A stretch of 64,000 nt of DNA from Lysinibacillus composti. GTDB lineage: Bacteria; Bacillota; Bacilli; Bacillales_A; Planococcaceae. The stretch covers positions 434,001 through 498,000 of the forward strand of contig NZ_JAFBDY010000001.1 in assembly GCF_016908465.1 (NCBI RefSeq), given 5' to 3'. A program made the position numbers and the translations under genes. The notes beneath the pieces are model-generated. The model ran no database searches. It was given only the letters and a program-made list of their open reading frames with translations, and was not told the DNA's origin. Below, in pieces: positions 34,209 to 43,447 of the stretch. The first letter of the stretch is position 1; the number at the start of each line of letters is the position of its first letter.

Positions 34209-34944
34209 CAATAAAATCATTATCGTCACTGGAGCAGCCGGTGGAATGGGTAAAGCAATTGTCCAGGAGCTACTAAATGAGGACGCAACTGTTATTGCTC
34301 TAGATTTATCGACGAAAAACCTTGAAGACATCCAACACGAAAGATTACTAACATATGAGACAAATGTATTAGCTGAGGAAAATATTCAAAAAATCGTTTC
34401 AGAAGTTTATGAGAATTACGGAAAGATTGACGGTTTGGTAAATGCATTAGGCATTGCGCAAGCTGCTACGCCAGTAGAAGAAGTTACATTAGAAGAATGG
34501 GATCGATTACTAAATGTGAATGTAAAAAGTTTATTCATTACAAGTAGAGCAGTTGTACCGTTTATGAAGCAACAAAAGAAAGGCTCTATTATTACGATCG
34601 CGTCCATTTCAGCAGTAAGACCACGTCCAGGCTTACAAACTTATATTGCGTCTAAAGGGGCAGCAGAGAGCTTTACTAGAGGGCTAGCGATTGAATTAGC
34701 AGAACACGGAATTCGAGTAAATACCATTCATCCAGGACCAGCTGATACAACTATGCTAGGTAAATTCACTTCTAATGGTGGAGATATCGAGCAAACAAAA
34801 GAGGAGATATTCCGTAAAAGTGTACCATTAGGAAGATTGATTGTCCCTCAAGATATTGCTAATGCCGTAAGTTTCCTATTATCTGATAAAGCAGAAATTA
34901 TTACTGGTTCAACACTTAATGTTGATGGAGGTAGAGGATTGTGA
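34195..34944 (+). CDS. Short-chain dehydrogenase/reductase
   Basis: A 249-residue classical SDR with NAD-binding TGAAGGMGKAI (residues 10-20), NALGIAQAA, and catalytic Ser in ASISAVRPRP with YIASKGAAE (Tyr-xxx-Lys). RVNTIHPGPADT and the C-terminal GSTLNVDGGRGL are standard. ATG at 34195 has GGAGAG upstream and lies inside the end of the previous gene. The substrate is probably a hydroxy acid or alcohol handled with the flanking dehydrogenases. Confidence 0.88.
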   Translation: MKLFDNKIIIVTGAAGGMGKAIVQELLNEDATVIALDLSTKNLEDIQHERLLTYETNVLAEENIQKIVSEVYENYGKIDGLVNALGIAQAATPVEEVTLEEWDRLLNVNVKSLFITSRAVVPFMKQQKKGSIITIASISAVRPRPGLQTYIASKGAAESFTRGLAIELAEHGIRVNTIHPGPADTTMLGKFTSNGGDIEQTKEEIFRKSVPLGRLIVPQDIANAVSFLLSDKAEIITGSTLNVDGGRGL

Positions 34945-36407
34945 TTGATGTAACAGTTATAAAAAGAATTCCGATGTTAATTGATGGAAGATGGGTTGGG
35001 GATGACCATGATGAGTGGTTACCAGTAAACAATCCCTCAACTGGTGAAAAATTGACAGAGATTGTGAATGGGACAAAAGAGCATGTCGATTTAGCTGTAA
35101 AGGCTGCTCGAAAAGCTTTTGAAAGTGATGAGTGGAGAGCCATTAAGCCATTCGAAAGAGGACAATTGTTAATTGAATTGGCAGCCTATATTCGAGAACA
35201 TGCGGAAGAATGGAGTTTACTAGAATGTCAAGATGTTGGCAAACCTCTTTCTCAAGCTAAAGCTGATATTGAGGCGGCTGCGCGCTATTTCGAGTTCTAT
35301 GGTGGAGCGGCAGATAAAGTAATGGGAGACACAATTCCAATTGAAGATGGGTTGTTAAATGCAACTGTACTTGAACCAGTCGGAATAACGGCTCACATAG
35401 TTCCTTGGAATTATCCGATTCAAATTACATCTAGAAGTGTAGCAGCTGCAATTGCAACTGGTAATGCAGTAATTGTGAAAAGTGCTGAGGATACGCCGAT
35501 GACGACTCAAAAAATAGCAGAATGGTTTAATAATAGTCGTTTACCAAAAGGTATCTTCCAACACATTACAGGTTTAGGGAGTGTTGTAGGGGCTGCATTA
35601 TCAAGTCATCCTGACATTAACCATATTACTTTCACCGGATCAGTCGGAACAGGTATTAATGTCATGCAATCAGCGGCAAAAAATGTGGTACCAGTGACAC
35701 TAGAGCTAGGTGGTAAGTCACCAAACATTGTCTTTGCCGATGCAAATCTAGAGGATGCAGTTCAAGGAGTATTGAATTCAATTATTCAAAATGCAGGACA
35801 AACTTGTTCTGCAGGTGCAAGACTCCTTGTTGAGAGTTCTATCAAAGATGAATTTTTATCGAAGTTAGTGGAGCGATTCAAACAAATTAAAGTAGGACCT
35901 GGTCACTTAGATTACGACATGGGCCCTATATTAAATGAAAAACAATTCACACAGATCATGAATAAGTTGAAAGTTGCTTCTAAAAAGGGGCAAATTTTAT
36001 GTGGTGGTAAACGTGCAAACATTGAAGGTTACGAAAATGGATACTATCTAGAACCGACAATTGTAGATGGCTTATCGGTTGACGATGATTTAGCTCAACA
36101 AGAAGTATTCGGTCCTGTTTTAACTGTATTAAATTTTGATTCAGTAGACGAAGCAATACAGTTAGCAAATAGTACAGAATACGGCCTTGTATCAGGGATA
36201 TGGACAAAAGATATAGATGTTGCTCATTTCGTTGCAAGCCGTATGCGATCAGGACAAGTGTTTATTAATAGTTATGGTGCTGCTGGTGGAATTCAAATGC
36301 CGTTTGGCGGATATAAAAAGAGTGGAATCGGAAGAGAAAAAGGCTTTATTGCTTTAAGAAGCTATACGCAAGTAAAAAATATCGCCATTAAATTTAAGCA
36401 GTATTAA
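34941..36407 (+). CDS. NAD(P)-dependent aldehyde dehydrogenase
   Basis: A 488-residue aldehyde dehydrogenase. HIVPWNYPIQ, catalytic Glu in TLELGGKSPNIVF, catalytic Cys in NAGQTCSAGARLLVE and FGPVLTVLNF are visible in order. It resembles the betaine-aldehyde/gamma-aminobutyraldehyde dehydrogenase group. The GTG start at 34941 overlaps the SDR stop (TGTGA), with GGAGG upstream, so it is translationally coupled. It oxidises an aldehyde, possibly that made by the SDR. Confidence 0.88.
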   Translation: MIDVTVIKRIPMLIDGRWVGDDHDEWLPVNNPSTGEKLTEIVNGTKEHVDLAVKAARKAFESDEWRAIKPFERGQLLIELAAYIREHAEEWSLLECQDVGKPLSQAKADIEAAARYFEFYGGAADKVMGDTIPIEDGLLNATVLEPVGITAHIVPWNYPIQITSRSVAAAIATGNAVIVKSAEDTPMTTQKIAEWFNNSRLPKGIFQHITGLGSVVGAALSSHPDINHITFTGSVGTGINVMQSAAKNVVPVTLELGGKSPNIVFADANLEDAVQGVLNSIIQNAGQTCSAGARLLVESSIKDEFLSKLVERFKQIKVGPGHLDYDMGPILNEKQFTQIMNKLKVASKKGQILCGGKRANIEGYENGYYLEPTIVDGLSVDDDLAQQEVFGPVLTVLNFDSVDEAIQLANSTEYGLVSGIWTKDIDVAHFVASRMRSGQVFINSYGAAGGIQMPFGGYKKSGIGREKGFIALRSYTQVKNIAIKFKQY

Positions 36408-36420
36408 AATTTCGAAGTTG

Positions 36421-36640
36421 AACAGTGTCTAGCTGCGCGGGCTAGCTGCTCGGGACACTTCGGCTCCTCCTACGAAGGCCAAAACCACCTTCTTCTCGGA
36501 GTCTCCGAAGTACATGGATGTACGAGTGCCGACAATGCCATACGATGTGGCGTTTTTGTCGGCCAGTGCCTGGGGCTCACACGATGTGAGTCATGTCTGC
36601 GATGCCACACGACGTGGCGTTTTCGCAGACGCGAGCTTAA
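36421..36640. repeat. GC-rich structured intergenic repeat element
   Basis: About 220 GC-rich bases sit between the aldehyde dehydrogenase and oppD. They contain GTGTC/GACAC (36425-36458), GTACATGGATGTAC (36510-36523), a 36-base hairpin (36528-36563), CTCACACGATGTGAG (36576-36590) and a second 36-base hairpin (36595-36630). The two 36-base hairpins share inner stem GCCAY-ACGAY-GTGGC. Their outer stems are GCCGACAA/TTGTCGGC and GTCTGCGA/TCGCAGAC, with four compensating pair changes. It resembles the dispersed intergenic repeats starting GTGTCTAGCT that I remember from other Bacillales. The composition is unlike its neighbours. Confidence 0.75.
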
Positions 36641-36675
36641 GAGCCCGCTCCGCTTTTCTTATTGGAGGTGATTGG

Positions 36676-37713
36676 ATGCATGCTTCACAAGTAGAAAAAA
36701 ATGAAGAAACGACCTTGCAAAAAGAAGTTTTGCTCGAAGTAGAAGATCTTCGAATATACTTCGAGCTTGGTAGACAAAAGGTTGCAAAAGCTGTTGATGG
36801 TGTTAGTTTTACAATCCATAAAGGAGAAACAGTCGCATTAGTAGGTGAATCAGGAAGTGGAAAAAGTATTACATCGTTATCCATTATGCGACTAGTTCCA
36901 ATGCCTCCTGGAAAACTTGTTAGTGGGTCAGTTAAGTTAAATGATCGAGAAATACTAACACTTCCAGAAAAAAAGATGAGGGAAGTGAGAGGGAATGAAA
37001 TCGGCATGATCTTCCAAGAGCCGATGACTTCCCTTGATCCTGTATTTACGATTGGTAATCAAATTATGGAATCGCTTCTTCATCATCAGGGATTAAAACG
37101 TAAAGAAGCAAAAAACAAGGCTATTGATTTATTAAAATTAGTTGGTATTGCGAATGCAGAAAAAGTAGTGGATGAATATCCGCATCAATTATCGGGTGGA
37201 ATGAGACAGCGAGTCATGATTGCCATTGCAATGTCCAATAACCCGAAATTGTTGATTGCCGATGAACCAACAACTGCATTAGATGTAACGGTGCAAGCAC
37301 AAATCCTTAAATTAATGTTGAAGATGAAGGAGGAATTTAACTCTTCTATTCTGTTAATCACACACGATATGGGAGTTGTGGCAGAAACAGCAGACCGTGT
37401 ACTTGTGATGTATGGTGGACAAATTGTAGAAGAGGCGGCAGTAAAAGAATTATTCCTTAACCCGAAGCATCCATACACAAAAGCTCTACTAAAAACAATG
37501 CCAAGCCTAGACCAAAACGTAGATCGCCTGCCTTCTATTCCAGGAAGTGTTCCCCCTGCACATAGTTTTCCACAAGGGTGTCGCTTTGCGGAGCGTTGCG
37601 AATTTGCCTTTGATCAGTGCAAACAACAATTGCCTGAGTTGATAAATGTGACAGATGCTCATAAAGCTCGTTGCCATCTTTATTCCGGGTTTGGAGGTGG
37701 TTCCATTGTCTAA
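36676..37713 (+). CDS. oppD: Oligopeptide ABC transporter ATPase, OppD/DppD-like
   Basis: A 345-residue ABC ATPase with Walker A GESGSGKSITSLS, Q-loop MIFQEPMTSLDPV, signature LSGGMRQRVMIAIAM, Walker B LLIADEPTTALDV and the C-terminal oligopeptide domain with the Cys cluster GCRFAERCEFAFDQC...C (iron-sulphur-type). ATG at 36676 has GGAGGTG at 5 bases. The open frame from 36514 is the structured repeat read through and is not coding. It pairs with the next gene. Confidence 0.9.
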   Translation: MHASQVEKNEETTLQKEVLLEVEDLRIYFELGRQKVAKAVDGVSFTIHKGETVALVGESGSGKSITSLSIMRLVPMPPGKLVSGSVKLNDREILTLPEKKMREVRGNEIGMIFQEPMTSLDPVFTIGNQIMESLLHHQGLKRKEAKNKAIDLLKLVGIANAEKVVDEYPHQLSGGMRQRVMIAIAMSNNPKLLIADEPTTALDVTVQAQILKLMLKMKEEFNSSILLITHDMGVVAETADRVLVMYGGQIVEEAAVKELFLNPKHPYTKALLKTMPSLDQNVDRLPSIPGSVPPAHSFPQGCRFAERCEFAFDQCKQQLPELINVTDAHKARCHLYSGFGGGSIV

Positions 37714-38734
37714 TAAGGAGGTTTTGTTGGAAATTAAAAATCTTAAGACTTATTTTCCAACGAGAGGTTCAAAGATTGGAAAAAAGAACTACCTTAAAGC
37801 AGTGGATGATGTATCGCTAACCATTTATAAAGGTGAAACATTAGGGATCGTAGGTGAGTCTGGTTCAGGGAAATCTACGCTAGGTCGTACCATTCTTCAA
37901 TTAGTGAAACCAACAGAAGGCTCAATTATATTTGAAGACAATCATTTAGAAAATTTATCTGGGCAAACACTTCAATCTTTCCGAAATCAAATGCAAATGG
38001 TGTTCCAGGATCCATTTGGTTCCTTAAACCCGCGAATGAAAATTGGAAATATAATTGAAGAGCCAATTAAACTCCAAATGAAATTATCTAGAGCTGAGAG
38101 AAAAAATAGAGTAAAAGAGTTAATTCAGAAAGTTGGATTATCTGAAGAGGCATTAAATAAGTACCCACATGAGTTCTCTGGTGGGCAACGACAGCGCATT
38201 GGAATTGCAAGAGCACTGTCCATTAATCCTAAATTTATCATTGCTGATGAACCAGTAAGTGCGCTTGACGTATCAATTCAATCTCAAGTTTTAAACTTAA
38301 TGATGGATCTACAAGAAGAGTTTAACCTAACTTATTTATTTATTTCTCATGATTTAAGTGTTGTTAAACACATAAGTGATCGTGTAGCAGTTATGTATTT
38401 AGGTCGAATCGTTGAAATTGCAACGAAGGAGTCTTTATACGAAAATCCTTTGCATCCGTATACGAAGGCACTTCTATCAGCAATACCTGTTGTTAATTTT
38501 GAAGAAAAACGTGAGGAGATACCGATATCGGGTGAATTACCAAGTAATACGAATCCACCTGTAGGTTGTGCATTCCATACAAGGTGCCCATTTGCAATGG
38601 AAAAATGTAAAAACGAACGACCACTCCTTAAAGTAGTAAATCACAATCAACAAGTTGCTTGCTTCCTCCATGATTCAGAACATAAAGTAACTTCTGAAAC
38701 TAGTGAAACAAAAAAAGAGTTAGTAGAAAGCTAG
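37706..38734 (+). CDS. oppF: Oligopeptide ABC transporter ATPase, OppF/DppF-like
   Basis: A 342-residue partner ATPase with Walker A GESGSGKSTLGRT, MVFQDPFGSLNPRM, signature FSGGQRQRIGIARAL, Walker B FIIADEPVSALDV and the C-terminal GCAFHTRCPFAMEKC cluster. TTG at 37706, 5 bases after GGAGGTGG, is chosen. It overlaps oppD by 8 bases. An upstream start at 37655 would lie well inside oppD. Confidence 0.9.
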   Translation: MSNKEVLLEIKNLKTYFPTRGSKIGKKNYLKAVDDVSLTIYKGETLGIVGESGSGKSTLGRTILQLVKPTEGSIIFEDNHLENLSGQTLQSFRNQMQMVFQDPFGSLNPRMKIGNIIEEPIKLQMKLSRAERKNRVKELIQKVGLSEEALNKYPHEFSGGQRQRIGIARALSINPKFIIADEPVSALDVSIQSQVLNLMMDLQEEFNLTYLFISHDLSVVKHISDRVAVMYLGRIVEIATKESLYENPLHPYTKALLSAIPVVNFEEKREEIPISGELPSNTNPPVGCAFHTRCPFAMEKCKNERPLLKVVNHNQQVACFLHDSEHKVTSETSETKKELVES

Positions 38735-38748
38735 GAAGTGAAGAAGAG

Positions 38749-39717
38749 ATGAAGTTTGATAATATTACAGATGTACCAGGAATTAAGGTTGGACATTGTG
38801 AGGATCCGGTTGCACTAACAGGGTGCTCGGTTCTGATAACAGAAGATGGTGCTGTTTGTGGTGTTGATGTACGTGGTTCTGCACCTGGAACAAGAGAAAC
38901 AGACGCACTTGACCCAATTAACGCAGTTCAACAAGTGCATGCAATTTGCTTAACAGGTGGCAGTGCTTATGGTTTAGAAGCTGCTTCAGGCGTTATGAAA
39001 TATTTAGAGGAAAAGAATATTGGACTTGATGTTGGAGTTGCAAAAGTTCCAATTGTTCCAAGCGCAGTCATTTTTGATTTAGTAGTAGGAAATCCATCTG
39101 TAAGGCCAGATATGAAAATGGGATATGAAGCTGCAAGCCGTGCTAAAAAAGGGGGATTTCCACAAGGAAATGTCGGTGTTGGTTGTGGAGCTTTAGTTGG
39201 GAAGATTCCAGGCTTAGAATTTGGTATGAAGGGTGGATTAGGTAGTTCATCTATTGAAGGAGTAAATGACTTAGTAGTAGGGGCAATTGTTGCTGTTAAT
39301 GCTAGTGGGGATGTTCGTGACCCAAAAACAAATACAATTTTGGCGGGAGCAAGGAATCCACAAACAGGAGAAATGATTGATTGTATAGAGTTTATAAAGA
39401 ATAATCAATCTTCCGTAGCCACAATTGGCACGAATACAACAATAGGAGCAGTAGCCATGAATGCAAAATTAACAAAAGCTGAAGCAAAGAAAATTGCAGG
39501 ACTGGCGCAAAATGCATTGGCAAGGACGATTTATCCAGTACACACAATGTTTGATGGGGATACAATTTTTGTATTAGGTACTGGCACGAAAACATATCCA
39601 GTTGATTACTTAGGAACACTTGCAGCAGAAGTCATGGAAGCAGCAGTAATTCGTGCGGTAAAACATGCAGAAAAAGTTGGTAATATCGAGAGTTATTCTA
39701 GTATTCAAAATAAATAA
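38749..39717 (+). CDS. P1-family (DmpA-like) peptidase
   Basis: A 322-residue Ntn-hydrolase of family S58/P1 (DmpA, beta-aminopeptidases). ITDVPGIKVGHCED opens it, LTGGSAYGLEAASGV and VGVGCGALVGK are core segments, and TIGTNTTIGAVAMNAKL around residues 225-240 is the expected self-cleavage and N-terminal nucleophile region. Such enzymes cleave N-terminal residues from small peptides, including beta- or D-peptides. It sits between the ATPases and binding protein of the importer, so it probably hydrolyses the imported compound. ATG follows GAAGAGATG. Confidence 0.87.
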   Translation: MKFDNITDVPGIKVGHCEDPVALTGCSVLITEDGAVCGVDVRGSAPGTRETDALDPINAVQQVHAICLTGGSAYGLEAASGVMKYLEEKNIGLDVGVAKVPIVPSAVIFDLVVGNPSVRPDMKMGYEAASRAKKGGFPQGNVGVGCGALVGKIPGLEFGMKGGLGSSSIEGVNDLVVGAIVAVNASGDVRDPKTNTILAGARNPQTGEMIDCIEFIKNNQSSVATIGTNTTIGAVAMNAKLTKAEAKKIAGLAQNALARTIYPVHTMFDGDTIFVLGTGTKTYPVDYLGTLAAEVMEAAVIRAVKHAEKVGNIESYSSIQNK

Positions 39718-39736
39718 TCTAATAGGGGTGGGTTAT

Positions 39737-41296
39737 ATGTTTAAACGTAAATATTGGCTCGTTTTAGCTTTACTATTCGTTATGTTTATCATCAGTGCTT
39801 GTTCAGAAGAAGGAACAGAAACTAACACAGAAAATGAAGGGGAAAAAGAAACAGCAACAGCTACACCAGCAGGTCCACAGGAAATCCGTGTTCGTGTGAA
39901 TGATGATCCAGACTTCTTAGATCCGCATCGTGCAACAGCTTCACTTTCTTTCCAACAAATATTAAATATGTTCGAAGGGTTATTTTTACCACAACCGGAT
40001 GGTTCTTTAACAGAAGGTCTTGCTGAGAGCTATGAAGTGTCTGAAGACGGTTTAACTTATACATTCAAAATTCGCCAAGGTGTTAAATTCCATAACGGTG
40101 ATCCTTTGACAACTGATGACGTAGTATATACATTTGAGCGACTAATGGGATTAAACGGTGGTGAAAAATTATCAAAGAACTTTGATAACGTCGCTTCCAT
40201 TGATGCACCAGATGCTACGACATTTGTGATGACATTAAAAGAACCAAACTCTAATTTCCTTTATTCATTAACAGCATTACAATCAGCTATCTTGCCAAAA
40301 AGTAATGATGGTAAACATAATGAAAATCCAATTGGAACAGGTCCTTTTGCCTTTGCAAAATACTCTCCAGGTACAAATCTTGAGTTGAAGAAAAATGAAG
40401 AATACTGGCAAGAAGGTTTACCATATTTAGATAAAGTAACATTCGTCTACCAATCGGATGACCAAGCTGCAGTTATGAATCTATTAGCAGGTGAAGTTGA
40501 TTTAACAGGGGTCCCTGGTCACCGAGTTGCAGAGGTTGAAGGTAGCTTTAACATTTCACATCAAAACAATAACTCTTCATTAATTATTACATTTAACGAA
40601 GAGAAAGAGCCTTTTAATAATCTAAAAGTACGTCAAGCGATCAACATGGCAATTAGTAAGCAAGATATAATTGATTCAATATTCTCAGGTTATGCAACAC
40701 CACAAGGGTCAAATATGAGTCCGGCGATGGGTGATTACTATTTAGATGGGTTACAAGATGTTTATTCGTTTGATGTTGAAAAAGCAAAAAAATTATTAGC
40801 TGAAGCTGGTTATCCAGATGGTTTCAAAACGAAAATTACAGTTTCATCACACAACGATATGTATCCAAACATTGCACAAATCGCGGTTGAAAACCTAAAA
40901 CAAATTGGCATTGATGTGGAAATTGAAACGGTAGAGTGGGGTATTTGGTTAGAGCGCGTATACTTCGGCCGTGATTATGAAATGACAACAATTGACTTAA
41001 CGGGTAGACCATCTGCGTATGAAATATTAAATGACTATATTTCAACTAATGATAATGAAAACTTCTTTAGATTTAAAAATGATGAATATGACCAAGTAAT
41101 GGCTGATGTTTTAAAAGAAACTGACCGTGAGAAACAAATTGAATACTATCAACGCGCACAAGAAATTTTAACTGAACAAGCTACAGCTGTTTACATTGCA
41201 GATTATGAAATCTTATGGGGTTCTAAGAAAAATATTACGGGGCTGAAAAGCTATCCATTCTGGTTCCATGATATGAAAGAAGTAAAATTTAACTAG
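39737..41296 (+). CDS. Peptide ABC transporter substrate-binding lipoprotein
   Basis: A 519-residue lipoprotein with signal peptide and lipobox IISACS at about residue 18, an acidic Thr/Glu linker, then a family 5 solute-binding domain (DFLDPHRATASLSFQ, LAESYEVSEDGLTYTFKIRQGVKFHNGDPLTTDDVVYTFERL is the family signature region, read here in pieces). It delivers the peptide-like substrate to the permease. ATG at 39737 follows AGGGGTGGG. An earlier start at 39665 would lie inside the peptidase. Confidence 0.9.
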   Translation: MFKRKYWLVLALLFVMFIISACSEEGTETNTENEGEKETATATPAGPQEIRVRVNDDPDFLDPHRATASLSFQQILNMFEGLFLPQPDGSLTEGLAESYEVSEDGLTYTFKIRQGVKFHNGDPLTTDDVVYTFERLMGLNGGEKLSKNFDNVASIDAPDATTFVMTLKEPNSNFLYSLTALQSAILPKSNDGKHNENPIGTGPFAFAKYSPGTNLELKKNEEYWQEGLPYLDKVTFVYQSDDQAAVMNLLAGEVDLTGVPGHRVAEVEGSFNISHQNNNSSLIITFNEEKEPFNNLKVRQAINMAISKQDIIDSIFSGYATPQGSNMSPAMGDYYLDGLQDVYSFDVEKAKKLLAEAGYPDGFKTKITVSSHNDMYPNIAQIAVENLKQIGIDVEIETVEWGIWLERVYFGRDYEMTTIDLTGRPSAYEILNDYISTNDNENFFRFKNDEYDQVMADVLKETDREKQIEYYQRAQEILTEQATAVYIADYEILWGSKKNITGLKSYPFWFHDMKEVKFN

Positions 41297-41312
41297 TTAA
41301 AGGGATGGTTAA

Positions 41313-42254
41313 ATGCTATATATCATTCGTCGACTCGTATTATTTATCGTCACAGTGGCGCTTGTATCGATTATAACGTTTGGAGTATTTCAAATATTAC
41401 CAGGTGACCCAGTCAAAACAATGCTTGGGACAGAGGCGGATGAGGTGCAAATTGAAAGTTTGCGAAAAGAGCTTGGTTTAGACCGTCCATTACACGAACA
41501 ATATATGGATTGGGTTCAAGGACTATTTACAGGTGATTTGGGGAATTCGATTCGATTCTCCATGCCTGTAAGTGATCTATTAATGGATCGTTTACCTGTA
41601 ACCCTCTCTGTTGCAAGTCTTGCACTGGTGATTGTGTTGTTTGTTGCATTACCACTTGGAATATTTGTAGCGAAAAGACAAAACAAAATTAGTGATGTGT
41701 TGTTATCTTCTGCAACTCAGTTAGGAATGGCAATTCCATCTTTCTGGCTCGGGATGATACTAATTATTTATATTGGGATGAATTTTGATTTCTTCAAAAT
41801 TAATGGATATGTTCCTTGGTCAGAAAGTATTGCAGGGGCGCTTAGTACGCTTGTTTTACCAGCTTTAACGATTGCAATTCCGCAGATTGCAGTAAAGTTT
41901 CGTTACGTGAGAACGTCTATTTTAGAACAAATGCAATTAGATTATGTTCGAACAATTCGAAGTAAAGGGTTACCTGAAAAAATTGTCATGTACAAACACA
42001 TTTTAAAAAATTCGATGATTCCTATTCTAACAATTTTCGGGCTCATTACAGCAGAAGTGGTTGCTGGTACAATTATTGTAGAGCAAGTTTTTGCTTTACC
42101 AGGGGTAGGGCAATTACTGATTACATCCATTAGTTATCGTGATTTCCCGTTAGTTCAAGGAATTGTTATGTATATCACTGTGACAGTCGTATTTATTAAC
42201 TTTGTGGTGGATATTTTATATTCAGTTATTGATCCACGAATTCGGTTACGTTAG
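41313..42254 (+). CDS. oppB: Peptide ABC permease, OppB/DppB-like
   Basis: A 313-residue permease. It starts MLYIIRRLVLFIVTVALVSI and contains ILPGDPVKTMLG, LGLDRPLHEQYMDWVQGLFTGDLG, the EAA loop YVRTIRSKGLPEKIVMYKHI and EQVFALPGVGQLLI. There are six hydrophobic segments, as expected. It follows the binding-protein gene by 16 bases. Confidence 0.92.
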   Translation: MLYIIRRLVLFIVTVALVSIITFGVFQILPGDPVKTMLGTEADEVQIESLRKELGLDRPLHEQYMDWVQGLFTGDLGNSIRFSMPVSDLLMDRLPVTLSVASLALVIVLFVALPLGIFVAKRQNKISDVLLSSATQLGMAIPSFWLGMILIIYIGMNFDFFKINGYVPWSESIAGALSTLVLPALTIAIPQIAVKFRYVRTSILEQMQLDYVRTIRSKGLPEKIVMYKHILKNSMIPILTIFGLITAEVVAGTIIVEQVFALPGVGQLLITSISYRDFPLVQGIVMYITVTVVFINFVVDILYSVIDPRIRLR

Positions 42255-42266
42255 GAGGCGTTGGGA

Positions 42267-43085
42267 ATGAAACGATATGCAAAAAATATCAATCTTGTAG
42301 TTGGTTCTATCATAATATTTGGATTCTTTCTGATGATGATTGTCAGTTTCTTCTATACGCCATACGACGTAACCGCCATGGATATCCCAAACAAGCTAAA
42401 AGCACCGAACACTGAACATATTTTTGGGACAGATGAATTTGGTCGCGATATTTTCAGTAGAATTTTAGTTGGTAGTCAAACCGCCTTTGTTGTGGGGCTT
42501 TTGACGGTTATTATAGGTGTAGTATTTGGAGTAACTATTGGTGGAATCGCTGGGTTTATAGGAGGTTGGGTTGACGAACTGTTTATGCGTTTAATGGATG
42601 CGCTCATGGCATTCCCTGGGATTATTTTAGCATTAATGCTAGTTGCGGTATTTGGTCCAGGAATCGTTAACACGTCAATTGCACTTGGTATTATTGCAAT
42701 TCCGAATATTGCACGTGTTGCGCGTAGTGGTTTTGTTCAACATAAAGAAGCAGAATATGTGATGGCGGCAAGGTTAATAGGCGTAAAGCCATTAAAAATT
42801 ATGTTTAAACATATTTTACCGAATGTATCTTCTCAAATTATTGTGGCAGCGTCCATTGCATTTGCGATTGCGATGTTAGCAGAAGCTGCTTTAAGTTATT
42901 TAGGATTAGGGGTACAACCACCTGATCCTAGTTGGGGAAGAATGCTAAAAGATGCTCAAGCATATCTAATCGGTTCACCGTGGTACACGTACGCACCAGG
43001 TGGAGCAATCACCATCTTGGTACTAGGATTATATATGCTTAGCAATGCAATACGCGATATTATGGATCCTCGCTCTAAGGCTTAA
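42267..43085 (+). CDS. oppC: Peptide ABC permease, OppC/DppC-like
   Basis: A 272-residue permease with FGTDEFGRDIFSRILVGSQ near residue 50, the EAA loop EYVMAARLIGVKPLKIMFKHILPNV (read in parts) and LSYLGLGVQPPDPSWGRML at the end. ATG at 42267 is 8 bases after AGGAGG and preferred to TTG at 42261. It is the last gene of the operon. Confidence 0.92.
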   Translation: MKRYAKNINLVVGSIIIFGFFLMMIVSFFYTPYDVTAMDIPNKLKAPNTEHIFGTDEFGRDIFSRILVGSQTAFVVGLLTVIIGVVFGVTIGGIAGFIGGWVDELFMRLMDALMAFPGIILALMLVAVFGPGIVNTSIALGIIAIPNIARVARSGFVQHKEAEYVMAARLIGVKPLKIMFKHILPNVSSQIIVAASIAFAIAMLAEAALSYLGLGVQPPDPSWGRMLKDAQAYLIGSPWYTYAPGGAITILVLGLYMLSNAIRDIMDPRSKA

Positions 43086-43122
43086 TGTATAATAATACGT
43101 TCATGAGAGCAATATGAAAATA

Positions 43123-43175
43123 GAAACAATCTCGTTAGGTTTTGGGTTGGTTAGCCCCTTTCGAGATTGTTTTTA
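43123..43175 (+). terminator. Terminator of the dehydrogenase/Opp operon
   Basis: AAACAATCTCG pairs with CGAGATTGTTT across a 28-base loop that can pair internally, followed by TTTATT. Confidence 0.75.
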
Positions 43176-43212
43176 TTATGTAATTTAGAAATTGTGTTAT
43201 CAAAACTAGATA

Positions 43213-43242
43213 TAAAAAAACACACCGTTTGTGACGGTGTGC
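43213..43242 (-). terminator. Terminator of the 62-residue minus-strand gene
   Basis: CACACCGT / ACGGTGTG with loop TTGTG. On the minus strand it is followed by seven T residues. Confidence 0.85.
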
Positions 43243-43258
43243 TGGTAATGAATTAATA

Positions 43259-43447
43259 TTAATGATGTTGTTTAAAATCTTCTAGTACTTGTTGTTTTGT
43301 AACTTCATCCAAATTTTTTGAAAGATTTACAGTATTATTGAAGCGTTCAGTTAACTCTCTTTCACTTATAATGCCTCGTTCTTTCAGAATATTTACGAGT
43401 AAATCGAAAATAATATCATGTTTAATGTCCGAAGCAGTTTTTGCCAT
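43259..43447 (-). CDS. Small hypothetical protein (62 residues)
   Basis: On the minus strand, ATG at 43447 is preceded by GGAGGCG and gives a 62-residue hydrophilic, helical protein starting MAKTASDIKHDIIFDLLVN and ending in QHH. It has its own terminator, which supports a real gene. A longer frame to 43531 lacks a ribosome site. I do not recognise the family. The ERGIISERELTERF segment looks like a short HTH- or coil-like helix pair. Confidence 0.65.
   Translation of the reverse strand: MAKTASDIKHDIIFDLLVNILKERGIISERELTERFNNTVNLSKNLDEVTKQQVLEDFKQHH

Noticed and set aside
36514-36675. N-terminal extension of OppD read through the structured repeat
   Set aside because: The frame is open by chance in GC-rich repeat DNA. 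A strong ribosome site marks ATG 36676, and the family begins there.
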